A stretch of DNA of 64,000 bases from Rhodopirellula sp. P2 (GTDB lineage Bacteria > Planctomycetota > Planctomycetia > Pirellulales > Pirellulaceae): the NCBI RefSeq assembly GCF_028768465.1, contig NZ_CP118225.1, forward strand, positions 5,561,001-5,625,000, read 5' to 3'. Shown here in pieces: positions 8,984 to 20,200 of this stretch. Position 1 is the first letter of the stretch; each line of letters opens with the position of its first letter. The translations under genes were made by a program, and so were the position numbers. The notes beneath the pieces were generated by a model that searched no databases, had not been told where the DNA came from, and worked only from the letters and a program-made list of their open reading frames with translations.

Positions 8984-10102
8984 TCAGAGATGAGCCGAAT
9001 TGATCGCCGCGATGACTTTGTCCGTGGGAACATCCCCGACCATCGCGACATGCCCGATCCGGTCAGGCAAAACGAAACGCAGCTTTCCATGCGACACTTT
9101 CTTGTCATGCGACATGACAGGCAGCATCCGTTCCGGATCCGCGTCTTTCCATACCAGTGGCAATTTTGCAGCGGACAACACCGCCGTTTGTTCTTCTAGC
9201 AAAGATGGGTCGCAGAGTTCCATGTCGATGGCCAACTGAGCTGCCATTTGCATCCCAATCGAAACCGCTTCGCCGTGCAGACACACTCCATAGCCCGCGG
9301 TGGCTTCGATCGCATGTGCAAACGTGTGCCCGTAATTCAAGATCGCTCGTCGGCCAGAAGTTTCACGCTCGTCTTCGGCAACCACACGGGCTTTTGATTC
9401 ACAGCTTTTCCCAATCGCATAGCGGAGCGTCTCGGGATCCTTCTCGATCATCCGCGAGGCATTGGTTTGCAACCACGTGAAGAATTCCGCGTCTTCGATC
9501 ACGCCATACTTGATGACTTCCGCCATGCCACTGATGAAATCGCGATCGGGCAGGGTTGAGAGCGACTGCGTGTCGATCCAAACCATCTGAGGCTGCCAAA
9601 AACTGCCGACCATGTTCTTGCCGCCGGGCAGGTTGATCCCGGTCTTGCCACCGACGCTGCTGTCGACCATCGAAAGCAGTGTTGTGGGAACCTGCACGAA
9701 TCTCAACCCGCGAGTGAACGAAGCGGCAGCGAACCCAGCCAAATCGCCCACGACCCCGCCACCAACCGCGACGACAACGCTGCGACGATCTGTCCCGGAT
9801 TCCAACATCGTGTTCCAAATCGACTCCAGCTGCGAAACCGATTTGCTGGTTTCCCCCGACGCAATCGTGATGCTGGTGATTCGGATGCCAGCCTGCGAGA
9901 GCTGTTGCTCGATGGACTGGGCGATCGTGTTCGCCACGGCAGCATCGTGAATCAGAACCACATGCGTGCAGTCGCCCACGGCGTTTTGGAAGTGCTCGGC
10001 AAAATGGGATGGCTCGGCGGAGTCGGTCAGCCCCGTGGTGATCCAAATCGGGTAACTGCGTTCGCCAAGCGAGACTTCGATTGATTCAATCGGTTCGGTC
10101 AT
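8984..10102 (-). CDS. aroB: 3-dehydroquinate synthase
   Basis: The protein has 372 residues from the ATG at 10102. A GTG at 10135 would add 11 residues, but the E. coli enzyme also begins just before the LGERSYPI motif, so the ATG is preferred. The enzyme converts DAHP to 3-dehydroquinate, the second step of the shikimate pathway, using NAD+ and a divalent metal in the cytoplasm. The family signature is clear: VAVGGGVVGDLAGFAAASF (about 112-130), then RFVQVPTTLLSMVDSSVGGK (134-153) and TGINLPGGKNMVGSFWQP. The metal-ligand region NYGHTFAHAIE is also present. No other shikimate gene is nearby. It is upstream of the NusG-like gene in a two-gene unit. Confidence 0.96.
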   Translation of the reverse strand: MTEPIESIEVSLGERSYPIWITTGLTDSAEPSHFAEHFQNAVGDCTHVVLIHDAAVANTIAQSIEQQLSQAGIRITSITIASGETSKSVSQLESIWNTMLESGTDRRSVVVAVGGGVVGDLAGFAAASFTRGLRFVQVPTTLLSMVDSSVGGKTGINLPGGKNMVGSFWQPQMVWIDTQSLSTLPDRDFISGMAEVIKYGVIEDAEFFTWLQTNASRMIEKDPETLRYAIGKSCESKARVVAEDERETSGRRAILNYGHTFAHAIEATAGYGVCLHGEAVSIGMQMAAQLAIDMELCDPSLLEEQTAVLSAAKLPLVWKDADPERMLPVMSHDKKVSHGKLRFVLPDRIGHVAMVGDVPTDKVIAAINSAHL

Positions 10103-10242
10103 GAGGTCGATGGGTTGGGGCAAAGTTGGTTGCACGGTTAGGATAGTGTAGCCGGTGAGCCGTTTTCACGGCATGCCTCAGCGGGCCTCCCGATCGTGGA
10201 CTGGTTCTGCTGCTTTTGTCTCTCACGAATTGTTTTTCTTTG

Positions 10243-10923
10243 ATGAACGAAAACGAGTCGCCCGCCGCGGATCCTCATGCGGACAAATACAACGACCCGC
10301 GGGTTGTCGTCACTCGAGGCCAAATCGGGGCCTTGGTGGCGATCGTTGTGGTGGGTGCGATCGTTGCCGTTCTCAGCATCGCTGCTCGCCGAACCAAGCT
10401 GGTCAAGACAACCGAGTTCTGGGGGCCCGAGGTGATCACCGCGATTCAATTGGGCGACCACGTTGAGCTGATTCCCGGACCGGGCGCCAATTTCAAGCAA
10501 GTCGAACTGACCGCTTTTCCGGGACTCGGGCACCTTCGCAAAGCGTTGTTGGAACAAACCCATTACCAATGGGAGACGGTCAAACCGTTGTCCGTCGAAT
10601 CCTTGGTGACCGCCGCCGCCGACATCGATCCCGATCAGGCGGTGGAAGCGTCCGCCGTTGGAACCGATGAAGAGGCTGCCCAGCCCATCGTTGTTCGACT
10701 GGAATTTTCAGACCCCCACTACAAACGAGTCCCCCCCGCATCGATCGATCTCGAATTGGCCAGCGGAACCATTGGCCCAGCCGATGGATCCAAGCGAGTG
10801 ATGGTCACTGACCGGGTTCGCCCCGCGCTGCGACACCAACTGGGATTGCTGATGAAGGTCAGCGAACTGCGTTACGGCCAACGAAAAATTGCCGAGGACG
10901 AAGCTGCCAAAACGACGGAGTGA
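10243..10923 (+). CDS. Single-pass membrane protein of unknown function
   Basis: The protein has 226 residues from the ATG at 10243; a TTG at 10216 is possible. A short acidic and hydrophilic N-terminus comes before one transmembrane helix (about 26-44, IGALVAIVVVGAIVAVLSIA), followed by positive residues (ARRTKLVK). The rest (about 50-226) is a soluble alpha/beta region with motifs such as DHVELIPGPGANFKQVEL and ELTAFPGLGHLRKALLEQ. It is divergent from aroB, with about 140 bp between the preferred starts. No family was recognised and no catalytic pattern is visible. Confidence 0.75.
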   Translation: MNENESPAADPHADKYNDPRVVVTRGQIGALVAIVVVGAIVAVLSIAARRTKLVKTTEFWGPEVITAIQLGDHVELIPGPGANFKQVELTAFPGLGHLRKALLEQTHYQWETVKPLSVESLVTAAADIDPDQAVEASAVGTDEEAAQPIVVRLEFSDPHYKRVPPASIDLELASGTIGPADGSKRVMVTDRVRPALRHQLGLLMKVSELRYGQRKIAEDEAAKTTE

Positions 10924-11147
10924 TTGCTTCCGTCGCAGCGGCTTGTCTTGGTGCCACCACCCCGCCCAGCCAGGTCGTTTGTTTAGCCGTGTTCAGCCAA
11001 GCCAGGGCCATCGCCCTGAAAATGAAGGCAGAAACCAGCTGGTTTGGGCAACCGTCAAGCTCACCCCCAATGCAGCGGATTCAATTTGACCGATGCTGAT
11101 CAGCGGGTGAAGAATCGGTGTGAGGAGCGGTTCGCAACGTTCCAATT

Positions 11148-11519
11148 TCAACGCAAACCCAGCCACAAAATCGCGATGACTGCGAGAACATGAATGATCG
11201 CGGCAATCGCGAATTGAACTCGATACGAAACCTTTGCCGTCTTGTGCCTGAGTTTCTGTCCGGCGAGGTAGCCTCCGGGCCATCCGCCCAAGACGCTGGC
11301 CAGCAACAAGGTCTTTTCCGGGATCCGTTGGGTCCCGGCGCGAGCGGCTCGTTTGTCGATCCAGTAGAAAACCGCGGTCAAGACACTGGCAAAAAACGTT
11401 TCAGCGGCGATGATGAGTGCGAGCGTCACGGACAGTTTCTCCGAAGGCGTGTTCCATTCCCGCTGCATCTTGCCGCGGGTTCGTTCTCTCGATTGTTCTT
11501 CGCATGTCATCACGTTCAC
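11148..11519 (-). CDS. DUF1294-family small membrane protein
   Basis: The protein has 123 residues, with hydrophobic helices at about 30-50 (LALIIAAETFFASVLTAVFY) and 98-122. The family signature is visible: FYWIDKRAARAGTQRIPEKT, then LLLASVLGGWPGGYLAGQ and LRHKT. The function of DUF1294 proteins is not established; some are fused to cold-shock domains, which this one is not. Its first ATG overlaps the start of the divergent helicase gene by 16 bp. An internal ATG (start at 11468) would avoid the overlap and loses only 17 hydrophilic residues. Confidence 0.85.
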   Translation of the reverse strand: MNVMTCEEQSRERTRGKMQREWNTPSEKLSVTLALIIAAETFFASVLTAVFYWIDKRAARAGTQRIPEKTLLLASVLGGWPGGYLAGQKLRHKTAKVSYRVQFAIAAIIHVLAVIAILWLGLR

Positions 11520-13711
11520 GGAAAGCCCGCTCCAAAGCCAAGTCCCAACGAGAAGGCAAAACCGCGTTCAAAAACTCCGATGCCGGCTCGTTCGGCGATG
11601 GAATCCTGTCCGGGAGCAAGCACAATGGTTCCGACTCAGCCAACGGTGGTCTGGCCAATCTGAACGTCCCGTATCCCGATGGATTGCCGACGGATCGCCC
11701 GCTCGACCCAGAAGACTACTTCGAACAACTCGCCATTTGGTTGGATTTAGAAGCCGAGGCCGAACGAGCCCGCCTCGCCAAACTGCGTCAGATTCGGTCG
11801 CAGCGTGACGCCGAAAGCACCGGCCAAGCCATCGTGGGTCTCGACATGGTCGATTACCACACCGGATTGGCAGGACGCTACCTGCTTGATCTGGCCAAAC
11901 CCGGCGGGAAAGACCTGCCCATGAACCGGCTGAAGGTCGGATCGCCTATCGTTCTGTCGATGGACAACGATCCCTCCGATCAAGGCATCGCGGGTGTCGT
12001 CAGCCGTCGAAAAAACAACTCCATTCAAATCGCGACCGACACGTTTCCAATTCGAGATGAAGACGACCTGAAAAAGAAGAAGGGCGTTGGCAAGCATGGG
12101 AAATCAGTCCCACGCCCCGCCGTTGTTTCGGACCGCTTTCGCTTGGACATGTCCCCCGATGAGACCACCCGGCTACGGCAACTTGCCGCGATGGCCAGAG
12201 CTCAAGAAATCCGAGGCCGATCGGGCAAGCTTCGGGACGTGTTGCTAGGGATCAAAACACCTCGCATCGATGGCAACCCAATCGACACGCACGACATCGA
12301 TCCCGAGAGCTTTCAGTTTGAACTGAACGACATTGACTTTCGAACCGAGCTCAATCCACCCCAGCGTGACGCCGTCGCATTCGCGATGATGGCCGATGAT
12401 GTGGCGATCATTCACGGTCCGCCCGGCACCGGCAAAACAACCACGATCGCCGAGATCATCGCCCAGTCTGTTGAACGCGGCGAACGGGTCCTCGCGTGTG
12501 CGGCCAGCAACACCGCCGTCGACAATCTGCTGGAACGTTTGGTTCGCTTGATGCCCAATGTGGTTCGCGTCGGTCACCCAGCTCGCGTCTTTGAATCACT
12601 GCAAGAACACACACTCGATGCCCTGGTCGAATCGGATCCGACCAGCACGGTGATCAAAGACCTGCGTCGCGAACTCGATCAAGTCCTGCGAGAAGCCAAC
12701 CGCCCGAGTCGCGACAGTGGCGGCCGAGAACGCAAGCAACGCTCCGAACTTTTCAATGAAGCCGGGCGTCTTCGCGGCATGATCCGATCTCAAGAACGCA
12801 GCATCGTTCGTGCGGTGATCGACCGCGCCGATGTGATCTGCACCACAACCACCATCGACGAAGAACTGCTCAGCGACCAGTCCTTCGACTTGGTCGTGGT
12901 CGACGAATCGTGCCAGTGCACCGAACCGGGAATGTGGCAAGCGATCCTCCGAGCCGACCGATTGATTTTGGCTGGCGACCATTGCCAATTGCCACCGACG
13001 GTGTTGTCCGATGACGCCGCACGAATCGGCATGCGTGACTCGTTGATGCAGCGTTTGGTGCATCGGTACGGTGAGCAAATCTATCGCCGACTGACCGTGC
13101 AGTACCGCATGAACGAATCCATCATGCGATTCAGCAGCGATCACTTTTACGACAGCACCTTGATCGCGGACGCTTCCGTCAAACGGCATTTGCTGTGCGA
13201 TTTGCCGGACGTCGAAGAAAGCGACTTCACCCGCGAACCCTTGTTGCTGATCGACACTGCCGGTGCGGGCTACGAAGAAGAACTGGAACCCGACGGACAA
13301 AGCAAACTGAACCACGGCGAAGCCAAGGTGATCCTGCAAATGGTCAAACAGCTTGCTGAAGCGGGAGTCACCGGCGACCAAATCGCGGTGATCGCGCCGT
13401 ACGCCGCCCAGGCTCGCAACTTGCGAATGCGACTGGATCTTGATGGAATCGAGATCGACACGGTCGACGGATTTCAAGGTCGAGAAAAAGAAGTGGTGCT
13501 GATCACGATGACTCGTAGCAACCCCGATGGCGAGATTGGATTCCTGTCCGACCAACGCCGCAGCAACGTGGCACTCACGCGAGCCAAACGGAAACTGATT
13601 GTCGTCGGTGACAGTGCGACGCTGTGCAGCCACGACTTCTACTCAGAACTGTTCCGTTACTTCGAAGACGCGGGGGCCTACCACAGCGTTTTCACGCTGG
13701 AAGGCCACTGA
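11504..13711 (+). CDS. UPF1/IGHMBP2-like superfamily 1B helicase
   Basis: The protein has 735 residues from the ATG at 11504. A longer frame to 11417 would run deeper into the divergent gene. After a basic N-terminus and an OB-like region, the helicase core starts near residue 290. Walker A is IIHGPPGTGKTTTIAEII (about 300-318) and motif II is VVVDESCQ (about 463-470), where most relatives have DEAxQ. Motif III is LAGDHCQLPPTV, motif IV QYRMNESIMRFS, motif V VDGFQGREKEVVLITMTRSN and motif VI ALTRAKRKLIVVGD. Such enzymes unwind DNA, RNA or hybrids with ATP; the bacterial role is not firmly known. It is a single gene with no obvious partner. Confidence 0.92.
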   Translation: MSSRSRKARSKAKSQREGKTAFKNSDAGSFGDGILSGSKHNGSDSANGGLANLNVPYPDGLPTDRPLDPEDYFEQLAIWLDLEAEAERARLAKLRQIRSQRDAESTGQAIVGLDMVDYHTGLAGRYLLDLAKPGGKDLPMNRLKVGSPIVLSMDNDPSDQGIAGVVSRRKNNSIQIATDTFPIRDEDDLKKKKGVGKHGKSVPRPAVVSDRFRLDMSPDETTRLRQLAAMARAQEIRGRSGKLRDVLLGIKTPRIDGNPIDTHDIDPESFQFELNDIDFRTELNPPQRDAVAFAMMADDVAIIHGPPGTGKTTTIAEIIAQSVERGERVLACAASNTAVDNLLERLVRLMPNVVRVGHPARVFESLQEHTLDALVESDPTSTVIKDLRRELDQVLREANRPSRDSGGRERKQRSELFNEAGRLRGMIRSQERSIVRAVIDRADVICTTTTIDEELLSDQSFDLVVVDESCQCTEPGMWQAILRADRLILAGDHCQLPPTVLSDDAARIGMRDSLMQRLVHRYGEQIYRRLTVQYRMNESIMRFSSDHFYDSTLIADASVKRHLLCDLPDVEESDFTREPLLLIDTAGAGYEEELEPDGQSKLNHGEAKVILQMVKQLAEAGVTGDQIAVIAPYAAQARNLRMRLDLDGIEIDTVDGFQGREKEVVLITMTRSNPDGEIGFLSDQRRSNVALTRAKRKLIVVGDSATLCSHDFYSELFRYFEDAGAYHSVFTLEGH

Positions 13712-13884
13712 TTCATCACATCAGTCACTGCTTGTGACGCTCGACGCTTCCAAGACAACCGAAGGCGCATTCAAGGGTCCGGCGAAAAGTGCGTTTGGCT
13801 CCATCGTAAATTCAACGATGGACAAACCGTCGTGAGCACAGAATGACGGAGGTTGATCTCAACGGCTTCGACGAACCCGTTGGA

Positions 13885-16800
13885 TCAATCCAATCCGATG
13901 GCCCGACGTTGTTCGGCCAGTCTAGCCCGAGACTGTTTGGTCAGTAACAGTTCCGCTGGTGATTGTCTCGAGGTGACCATCAATAGATCGGTGTCACCAA
14001 GAAGGTGCAGATCGTTTTCAGGATGCGTGCCCGTTGGAAGCATTCCCATTTCGCGTTCGCTCGACAGATCCCAGAACCGTATCAATCCCTCTTCACCGGT
14101 TGTGGCCAGCGTCCGTCCACGATCAAGAAAGATGCTGTCAGCGATCGGTTTGGAATGACCTCGCAACACCGCGATCGTCTCGTTCTGCGGATAGCTGCGA
14201 ACCTCCACCAATCGATTGTCGAATACCACCGCCATTCGGCTGGCGGTGGCATCAAAATCGACTCGCACGTATCGCACCGCCGCCGTGGACGATGCTTCGA
14301 AAACGGAGACGCTCGAATTCTCGTAGGTGCAAAGCATGTTGGACGCTTTGATCATCAGGGCGTCGCTGTTCGGAATAGTCAGCAGCAGACTGTTGTTGTC
14401 GCTGGGAAGATCGTGGGTTTCAATGAGCGAATAGTCCACCGTGTCGTAAACCAACAACTGTTTGCTCAACAGCACACACAGTTTTCCCTCGACAAATTTC
14501 ACATCGCTGATCGATTCAGTTTCGTACGGTGGAATGATTCGAGCAAGCAACTCAGACGACGCCACGTCGCGGACTTCGACTTCGTCACTGTTCGCGATGG
14601 CGATTTTTGACGCACGCGAATCGCAGCCAAACTGAAATCCCCATTCTTTTAGTTCGCACTTGATCGGCATCATTCGATTCCAATCGCGTCTGGCGTCGTA
14701 GTGCCAAACACTGTTGTCTTCCAACCTCAAAAAGACATCGAATGGTCGCTCATGATGCGAATACGAATTGATGATGTGAGCGGTCACAAGCGTGCGTCCC
14801 ACAGGGTTTGGACGAACCGGCAATTTGTCAGTCAAGTCCCATAGCCGAACCCGACCGTCTTCGCCGGTTGTTACGACCCGAACTGATTCGTCGTTCGTGG
14901 GGACCGCCTGAATGCTGCTGATTCGACCTTCCGCCGCTTGGAATATCATCGGCGGTTGTAAATCGCCCGACTCCGTTCGGTTGGTCAGCGTCCACGCGTA
15001 AACCAGCCCATCATCGGTCCCTGCAAACATGTCTTCGCCATCAGCGGAAATGGCGACACAGCGAACCGGCGCATTCAAGGCAAAAGCTTGAGCGAAATGC
15101 CTTTCGTTGGTGGAATCCGTGACCTTGATATACTTTTTGCCAAAGGCCACCGTGCGATAGGGATCACCGGCTGGCTGCACAATTGAAAACTGAAGTGTTT
15201 CATCTTCAATCGGGATGCGAGTTTCCTGATCGGTATCGAGGTCGATGGCATGCAGCAAACGTTGTTTGCCAACCTCTTTCACGTAGGCGAGTGTATGACC
15301 GTCACCCGCAAACTGCAGCGATTCGTTTCGCGATCCGCCATAGACCGTTTTGACCGCCGTTCCATCCAGACGATGAACCTGAACATCGCGATATCGCCCC
15401 GCCGTCGCGAAAAGTGTTCCGTCGGAAGAGAACGCGGCGGATTCGATGTTGTGCCAATGCCCGAGCAATCCAAGCGTCTCGGTTCCTGTTGCGATCTCAC
15501 GAAGCGAGATCGAGTTGAAGCCCACGTCGCCGTTCAGACCAGTCAGAAAATGTTTGTTGTCCGGACTGATCGCGATCGCGTCGAGACGTCCGGAAAGCTG
15601 GTAGCGATGGGTGAGTTTTTCCGATTGCAAATCGATCACATGGACCTCGCCATCTTGGCTGACCGAAATCGCAATTTGCCCGTTTTGCGAAATGGCGACC
15701 TCGGTCGCCGGCGAATTGTGCTGGGTCAAAAGTTTTGACGGCGGAGGCGTGACCAAGTAGTCGAGGATTTCAAAAGCAAATCGGCTGGATCCGCGTTCCT
15801 CAGGTTTCGGGCGATGCTTGTCGAGCAGTTCCTGGGTGGCCTTCAGGTTGTGCCCGTTGTAGGCCTGGAATGCCAACGACATGTCCGACACATACAGTTG
15901 TTCTCGCAACTGTGCTTCGCGAGATTCCAGTTCCAGGTTGGTCTCGATCAACTCGTCATTGCTCTCCGCGAGTTTTTCGTTCACTCGCGTGAGTTGCTCC
16001 GAATGCATGGCCTGCATTCCCAACACGGTCATCACGAGGGTGATCGCACCGATCAATGTCGCCAAAGTCACCGCCGGGTTGCGACGGCTCCACCGCATCA
16101 ACCGCTCGGACCAGCCAGGCATTTTCGCATGAACGGATTCGCCAGCTGCGAAGCGACGTAGATCGACGGCAAATTCTTCAGCAGTGGAATATCGCGAGTC
16201 AGGCGAACGCGACATCGCCTTGCAGATGATGGCTTCGAGTGGCCGTGGCAGGTCGCCGCGAACGCTACCAGGAGTGACGAGGCTGCCATTGGCAACGTTG
16301 GCCAATATCTGATCACGATTGCCTTGAAAAGGCCGTCGCAAAGTTGCCCACTCGTACAGAGTGGCTCCCAAACTGTAGATATCAGATCGACGAGTGATGT
16401 CGGTCTGCGATCCGAAGGTTTGTTCCGGGCTCATGTAAGCCGGTGTGCCTAGAATATCGCCACTGAGCGTGAGCGCTGTGTTTTGATCTTCGATCAGCGC
16501 CAAGCCAAAATCTGTCAACCAGATCTTCCCCTCGCGGTCGAAGAGCAAATTCGATGGTTTGATGTCTCGGTGAATCACTCGCTCGTTGTGAGCAACCTGC
16601 AGCGCGTCGGCAATGTCAGCAATCGATTCGGCGATGAGCTCAAACGAAGCCGTGGCGGTTCCAGCACGATCACATTCCATGTCAGCCGTTTCGCATTCAT
16701 GAATCGAGTCCATGGAGAACTCTTGCGATTCATGCTCGCCAGTGGCTTTCAAAATGCGATCGGCGAGCGTTGGTCCATCGATGTAACGCATCACCAGGTA

Positions 16801-17106
16801 CTGCATTCCCCGCTCGACGCCAGAATCCATCAGCGGAACGATGTGTTCGTGTCGCAGTTCTTGAACCAGGTTGGCTTCGCGTTCGAACCGCCGCCGCATC
16901 CTGACCTGCTTTGAAACTTGGTGCTGCAACAACTTCAACGCGACCTTCAGCCCCGTCGTGACGTCCTCCGCCAGGTAGACCTCGCCCATTCCTCCCGAAC
17001 CGAGCGTTCGGATGATTCGGTAGTTGCCAAAATGTTGGGTTGGCGTACCGGCTTGATCGTCCTCGCTCCTGGCTGCTTCCGTGGGGGCGTCGTTTGGCGA
17101 ATTCAC
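13885..17106 (-). CDS. Membrane Ser/Thr protein kinase with C-terminal WD40 propeller (paralogue 1)
   Basis: The protein has 1073 residues and a GTG start. The kinase domain (about 28-325) has the Gly loop GSGGMGEV (36-43), Lys58 in VALK, HRDIKPSN (179-186), DFG (199-201) and SPEQ (226-229), so it should be active. An acidic insert of about 35 residues (125-158) lies before the catalytic loop. One transmembrane helix (about 345-364, PAVTLATLIGAITLVMTVLG) and a short coiled coil follow. The rest (about 450-1050) is a WD40-type propeller with units such as VRLWDLTDK and IRFWDLSSEREMG. The propeller lies on the far side of the membrane from the kinase and may sense an extracytoplasmic ligand or partner. 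It is downstream of a close paralogue, 158 bp away, on the same strand. Confidence 0.95.
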   Translation of the reverse strand: MNSPNDAPTEAARSEDDQAGTPTQHFGNYRIIRTLGSGGMGEVYLAEDVTTGLKVALKLLQHQVSKQVRMRRRFEREANLVQELRHEHIVPLMDSGVERGMQYLVMRYIDGPTLADRILKATGEHESQEFSMDSIHECETADMECDRAGTATASFELIAESIADIADALQVAHNERVIHRDIKPSNLLFDREGKIWLTDFGLALIEDQNTALTLSGDILGTPAYMSPEQTFGSQTDITRRSDIYSLGATLYEWATLRRPFQGNRDQILANVANGSLVTPGSVRGDLPRPLEAIICKAMSRSPDSRYSTAEEFAVDLRRFAAGESVHAKMPGWSERLMRWSRRNPAVTLATLIGAITLVMTVLGMQAMHSEQLTRVNEKLAESNDELIETNLELESREAQLREQLYVSDMSLAFQAYNGHNLKATQELLDKHRPKPEERGSSRFAFEILDYLVTPPPSKLLTQHNSPATEVAISQNGQIAISVSQDGEVHVIDLQSEKLTHRYQLSGRLDAIAISPDNKHFLTGLNGDVGFNSISLREIATGTETLGLLGHWHNIESAAFSSDGTLFATAGRYRDVQVHRLDGTAVKTVYGGSRNESLQFAGDGHTLAYVKEVGKQRLLHAIDLDTDQETRIPIEDETLQFSIVQPAGDPYRTVAFGKKYIKVTDSTNERHFAQAFALNAPVRCVAISADGEDMFAGTDDGLVYAWTLTNRTESGDLQPPMIFQAAEGRISSIQAVPTNDESVRVVTTGEDGRVRLWDLTDKLPVRPNPVGRTLVTAHIINSYSHHERPFDVFLRLEDNSVWHYDARRDWNRMMPIKCELKEWGFQFGCDSRASKIAIANSDEVEVRDVASSELLARIIPPYETESISDVKFVEGKLCVLLSKQLLVYDTVDYSLIETHDLPSDNNSLLLTIPNSDALMIKASNMLCTYENSSVSVFEASSTAAVRYVRVDFDATASRMAVVFDNRLVEVRSYPQNETIAVLRGHSKPIADSIFLDRGRTLATTGEEGLIRFWDLSSEREMGMLPTGTHPENDLHLLGDTDLLMVTSRQSPAELLLTKQSRARLAEQRRAIGLD

Positions 17107-17264
17107 TTCGTGTTGGACTCAATGGATCGGAGGGCAGGGAGTGTCTGATCAGCGATGATTCTTTGCACCGACAACCAAGACCGAAGGGATCATCACCGAA
17201 AAGACTTCGAAACTGCCTCGATCGCGAAAGCATTGTTCACAGACTCCAGACGGATTTCATCTGC

Positions 17265-20200
17265 TCATTTTTCCTCCGTTCGCAAGTGAGGCGAGAGTTT
17301 TGCTTGACTCCGGTCGGTCACCCAAAGCTCCATCGGTGCTGCAGCAGACGTTGCTAGCAACATATCAGCCTCCTTGAAATAGTGCAGGCAGTTTGAATCG
17401 TGTGTTCCAGTCAGCAGGGATCCCATTTCACGCTCGCTCGCGATGTCCCAGAACCGAACGAGTCCTTCTTCGCTCGTCGTCGCAACCGTCATGTCGTTGT
17501 CCATGAACGAACAATCGCTCGGGTGCCGAATATGCCCTCGCAACACAGCGAGAGTCTCGCCTTCAGGGAAGGAACGAATTTCAACCAGCCGATTCAACCG
17601 GATGATCGCCATTTGTTTCCCGCGTGAATCAAAGACCACTCGATCGAAATAGTCAGCTGCTGAGCCCGCGTTTTCAAAGAGACTCGCGGACATGCCCTCC
17701 AACTTGCACAACGCCCGTTCGGTCACGACCAACAAGGCATCTTCCGACGGGATGCGGGTCAACGAGTTGGCGTTGTCCACTGGCAGCGTGATCGTACCTG
17801 CCAATGAATAATCAGGAAGGTCGTAGACCAACACTTCCTCGGTGTAGAGAACATACAAACGCTGCCCCAGGTAATGAAGTCCACGGCAGCTTTTCTCCAA
17901 ATCTGGACTCGGAATTGTCTTGATGAGACGCCTTGATTCAACGTCGTAGACACTCAGTTCGGTGTCCGTTGCGACCGCGATCGTAGAGGCGTCTTCCGTG
18001 ACCGCGATGTCATCCGTGCCGCGAATGGGTTGGTGTGCGACCACTGAGAGTCCCCGCAATTCTGTTTGCGGGTTGTAGTGAACGACGGCGCCACCACTCA
18101 TTCGAAGGAAGACATCCGACGATCCGTGGTGGGGCGTCGCCAACTTTAAAACGGACGTCCATGGATAGGGAACTTTCGGGTGCGATGGACGAATCGGCAT
18201 CTTTTCTTGGGTGTCCCAAAGAATGACGTTTCCGTCTTCAGCCGACGTCACAAACCGAGGCATTTCGGATTCTTCTGGCACCGTCGCGATCTCATAGATC
18301 CGACCGTTGGCGGCCGGCACCAGCAAAGGACGAAACAATTGGTTGTAGACGTCTCGGTCTTTCAATCGCCACACATAAACGGATCCTTCATCCGTGCCAC
18401 TGTAGATCATCTCTCCATCGCGGCTGATCGCCACGCACCGGAACACCGCATTGAAATGATTCACCTTCACAAACGGAGCGGACTGATCGGAATCGGAAAC
18501 AGAAAGGGATCCGTAGCCCTGTGTCACGATTCGAAATGGATTCGACTTGCCGCGAGGATGAGCGATTGCAAACTGGGCCGTCATCACGTCGGTCGGGATC
18601 ACTGTCTCGTCTTCCGTGTCCAGGTCTCGCACTCGGACTTCGTGACCGGCTTGCGATTTCTGCACGTAAACCAATCGGTGACTGTCTTCGAGGAAACACA
18701 GCGACTCATTTCGGGATTGTGCGTCAAACGAGTCGATCACGTTTCCGTCTGTGTCATGCACCTGGATTTGTCGGTACCGGTCGGCCGTTGCAATCCACTT
18801 CCCATCGGATGAAAAGGTTCCGGATTCCATGGAATGCCAATGCCCCAGCAAGCCCAGAACTTCTTCGCCGTTGTCAACGCGGTGCATTTTGATCGGGGTG
18901 AACCCGATCGATTCATTCAAACCGGTTAGAAAAAACTGTTTGTCCGGGCTGATTGCAATGGAATCGAGCCGTCCCGGCAACGAATACTTGTGGAGCAGTT
19001 GTTTTGTCTCAAGATCCACCACATGCACTTCGCCGTCTTCACTGGCGGACACCACCAGTTTGCCATCTTCCGAAACCGCAACTGCGGTGGCAGCCGCCTG
19101 GTGCTTGGTCAGCAGAACCGAAGACGGCGGCGTGGCAAGGTAGTCCAACAGTTCCAAAGCGAATCGCCGAGATCCAAACGGCACCGACTCTTCCCGATGC
19201 TTGTCCAACAACTGTTTGGTCGTGATCAGGTTCTTCGCTGCAAAGGCTTGGAAGGCCAGCGACATGTCTGAGATGAAAAGCTGGTTGCTCAGCTCGGCTT
19301 CTCGGGCTTCCAACTGCAAGTTCGACGTGATCAGATCATCGTTGCTCTTGGCCAGCTGCTCGTTGATCCGAACCAATTGACCGGAATAGATCGCTTGCAT
19401 TCCCAACACAGCGACCACGGTCGTGATCACTCCGATGAACGACGCCAAAGCGACCAGCGGATTTCGCTGGCTCCACCGGAACAAACGCTCCGTCCAACCT
19501 GGCATTTTGGCTAGGACAGGTTTGCCATTGGCAAAACGTCGAAGGTCGTCGGCAAACGCGGCCGCGGAGGGATAGCGAGCCTCCGGCGAGCGAGACATCG
19601 CTTTGCAAATGACAGCTTCAAGTGCCAGCGGAAGATCAGCGCGAAGACTCCGCGGTGTCGCCAGACTTCCTTGAGCCACATTCACCAACACCTGTTCGCG
19701 GTTGCCGCTGAAGGGACGATGCAGCGTGGCCCATTCATAAAGCGTCGCTCCCAGACTGTAGACATCCGAACGACGAGTGACTTCGGAATGCGAACCGAGC
19801 GTTTGCTCGGGACTCATGTAAGCGGGTGTTCCCACCAAGTCGCCCGTCATGGTCAGAGCCGTTTGCTCATCTTCCAGAAAAGCCAAACCAAAGTCGGTCA
19901 ACCAGATCTTGCCATCGCGATCGAGCATCAAGTTGGACGGCTTCACATCGCGGTGAATGATTTTCTGAGAGTGCGCAAAGTGCAATGCATCCGCGATATC
20001 GGCAATCAAGTTCGCGATCGATTGAAAATTGGTCGCCTGGTCATCGGACTCCGCTTGCGTCGGCGTCATGACCGCCGTCTCCAACTGCGAAGCGTCCTCC
20101 ACTGCCATCGACTGTTCGATGCCTTTCAATTCCAGAATCAAATCGGCCAGGGTTTTGCCCTCGATCAAACGCATCGCCAAAAATGGCACGCCCGATTCTT

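Noticed and set aside
12596-13633. Minus-strand frame opposite the helicase gene
   Set aside because: Antisense to all helicase motifs; no conserved pattern.
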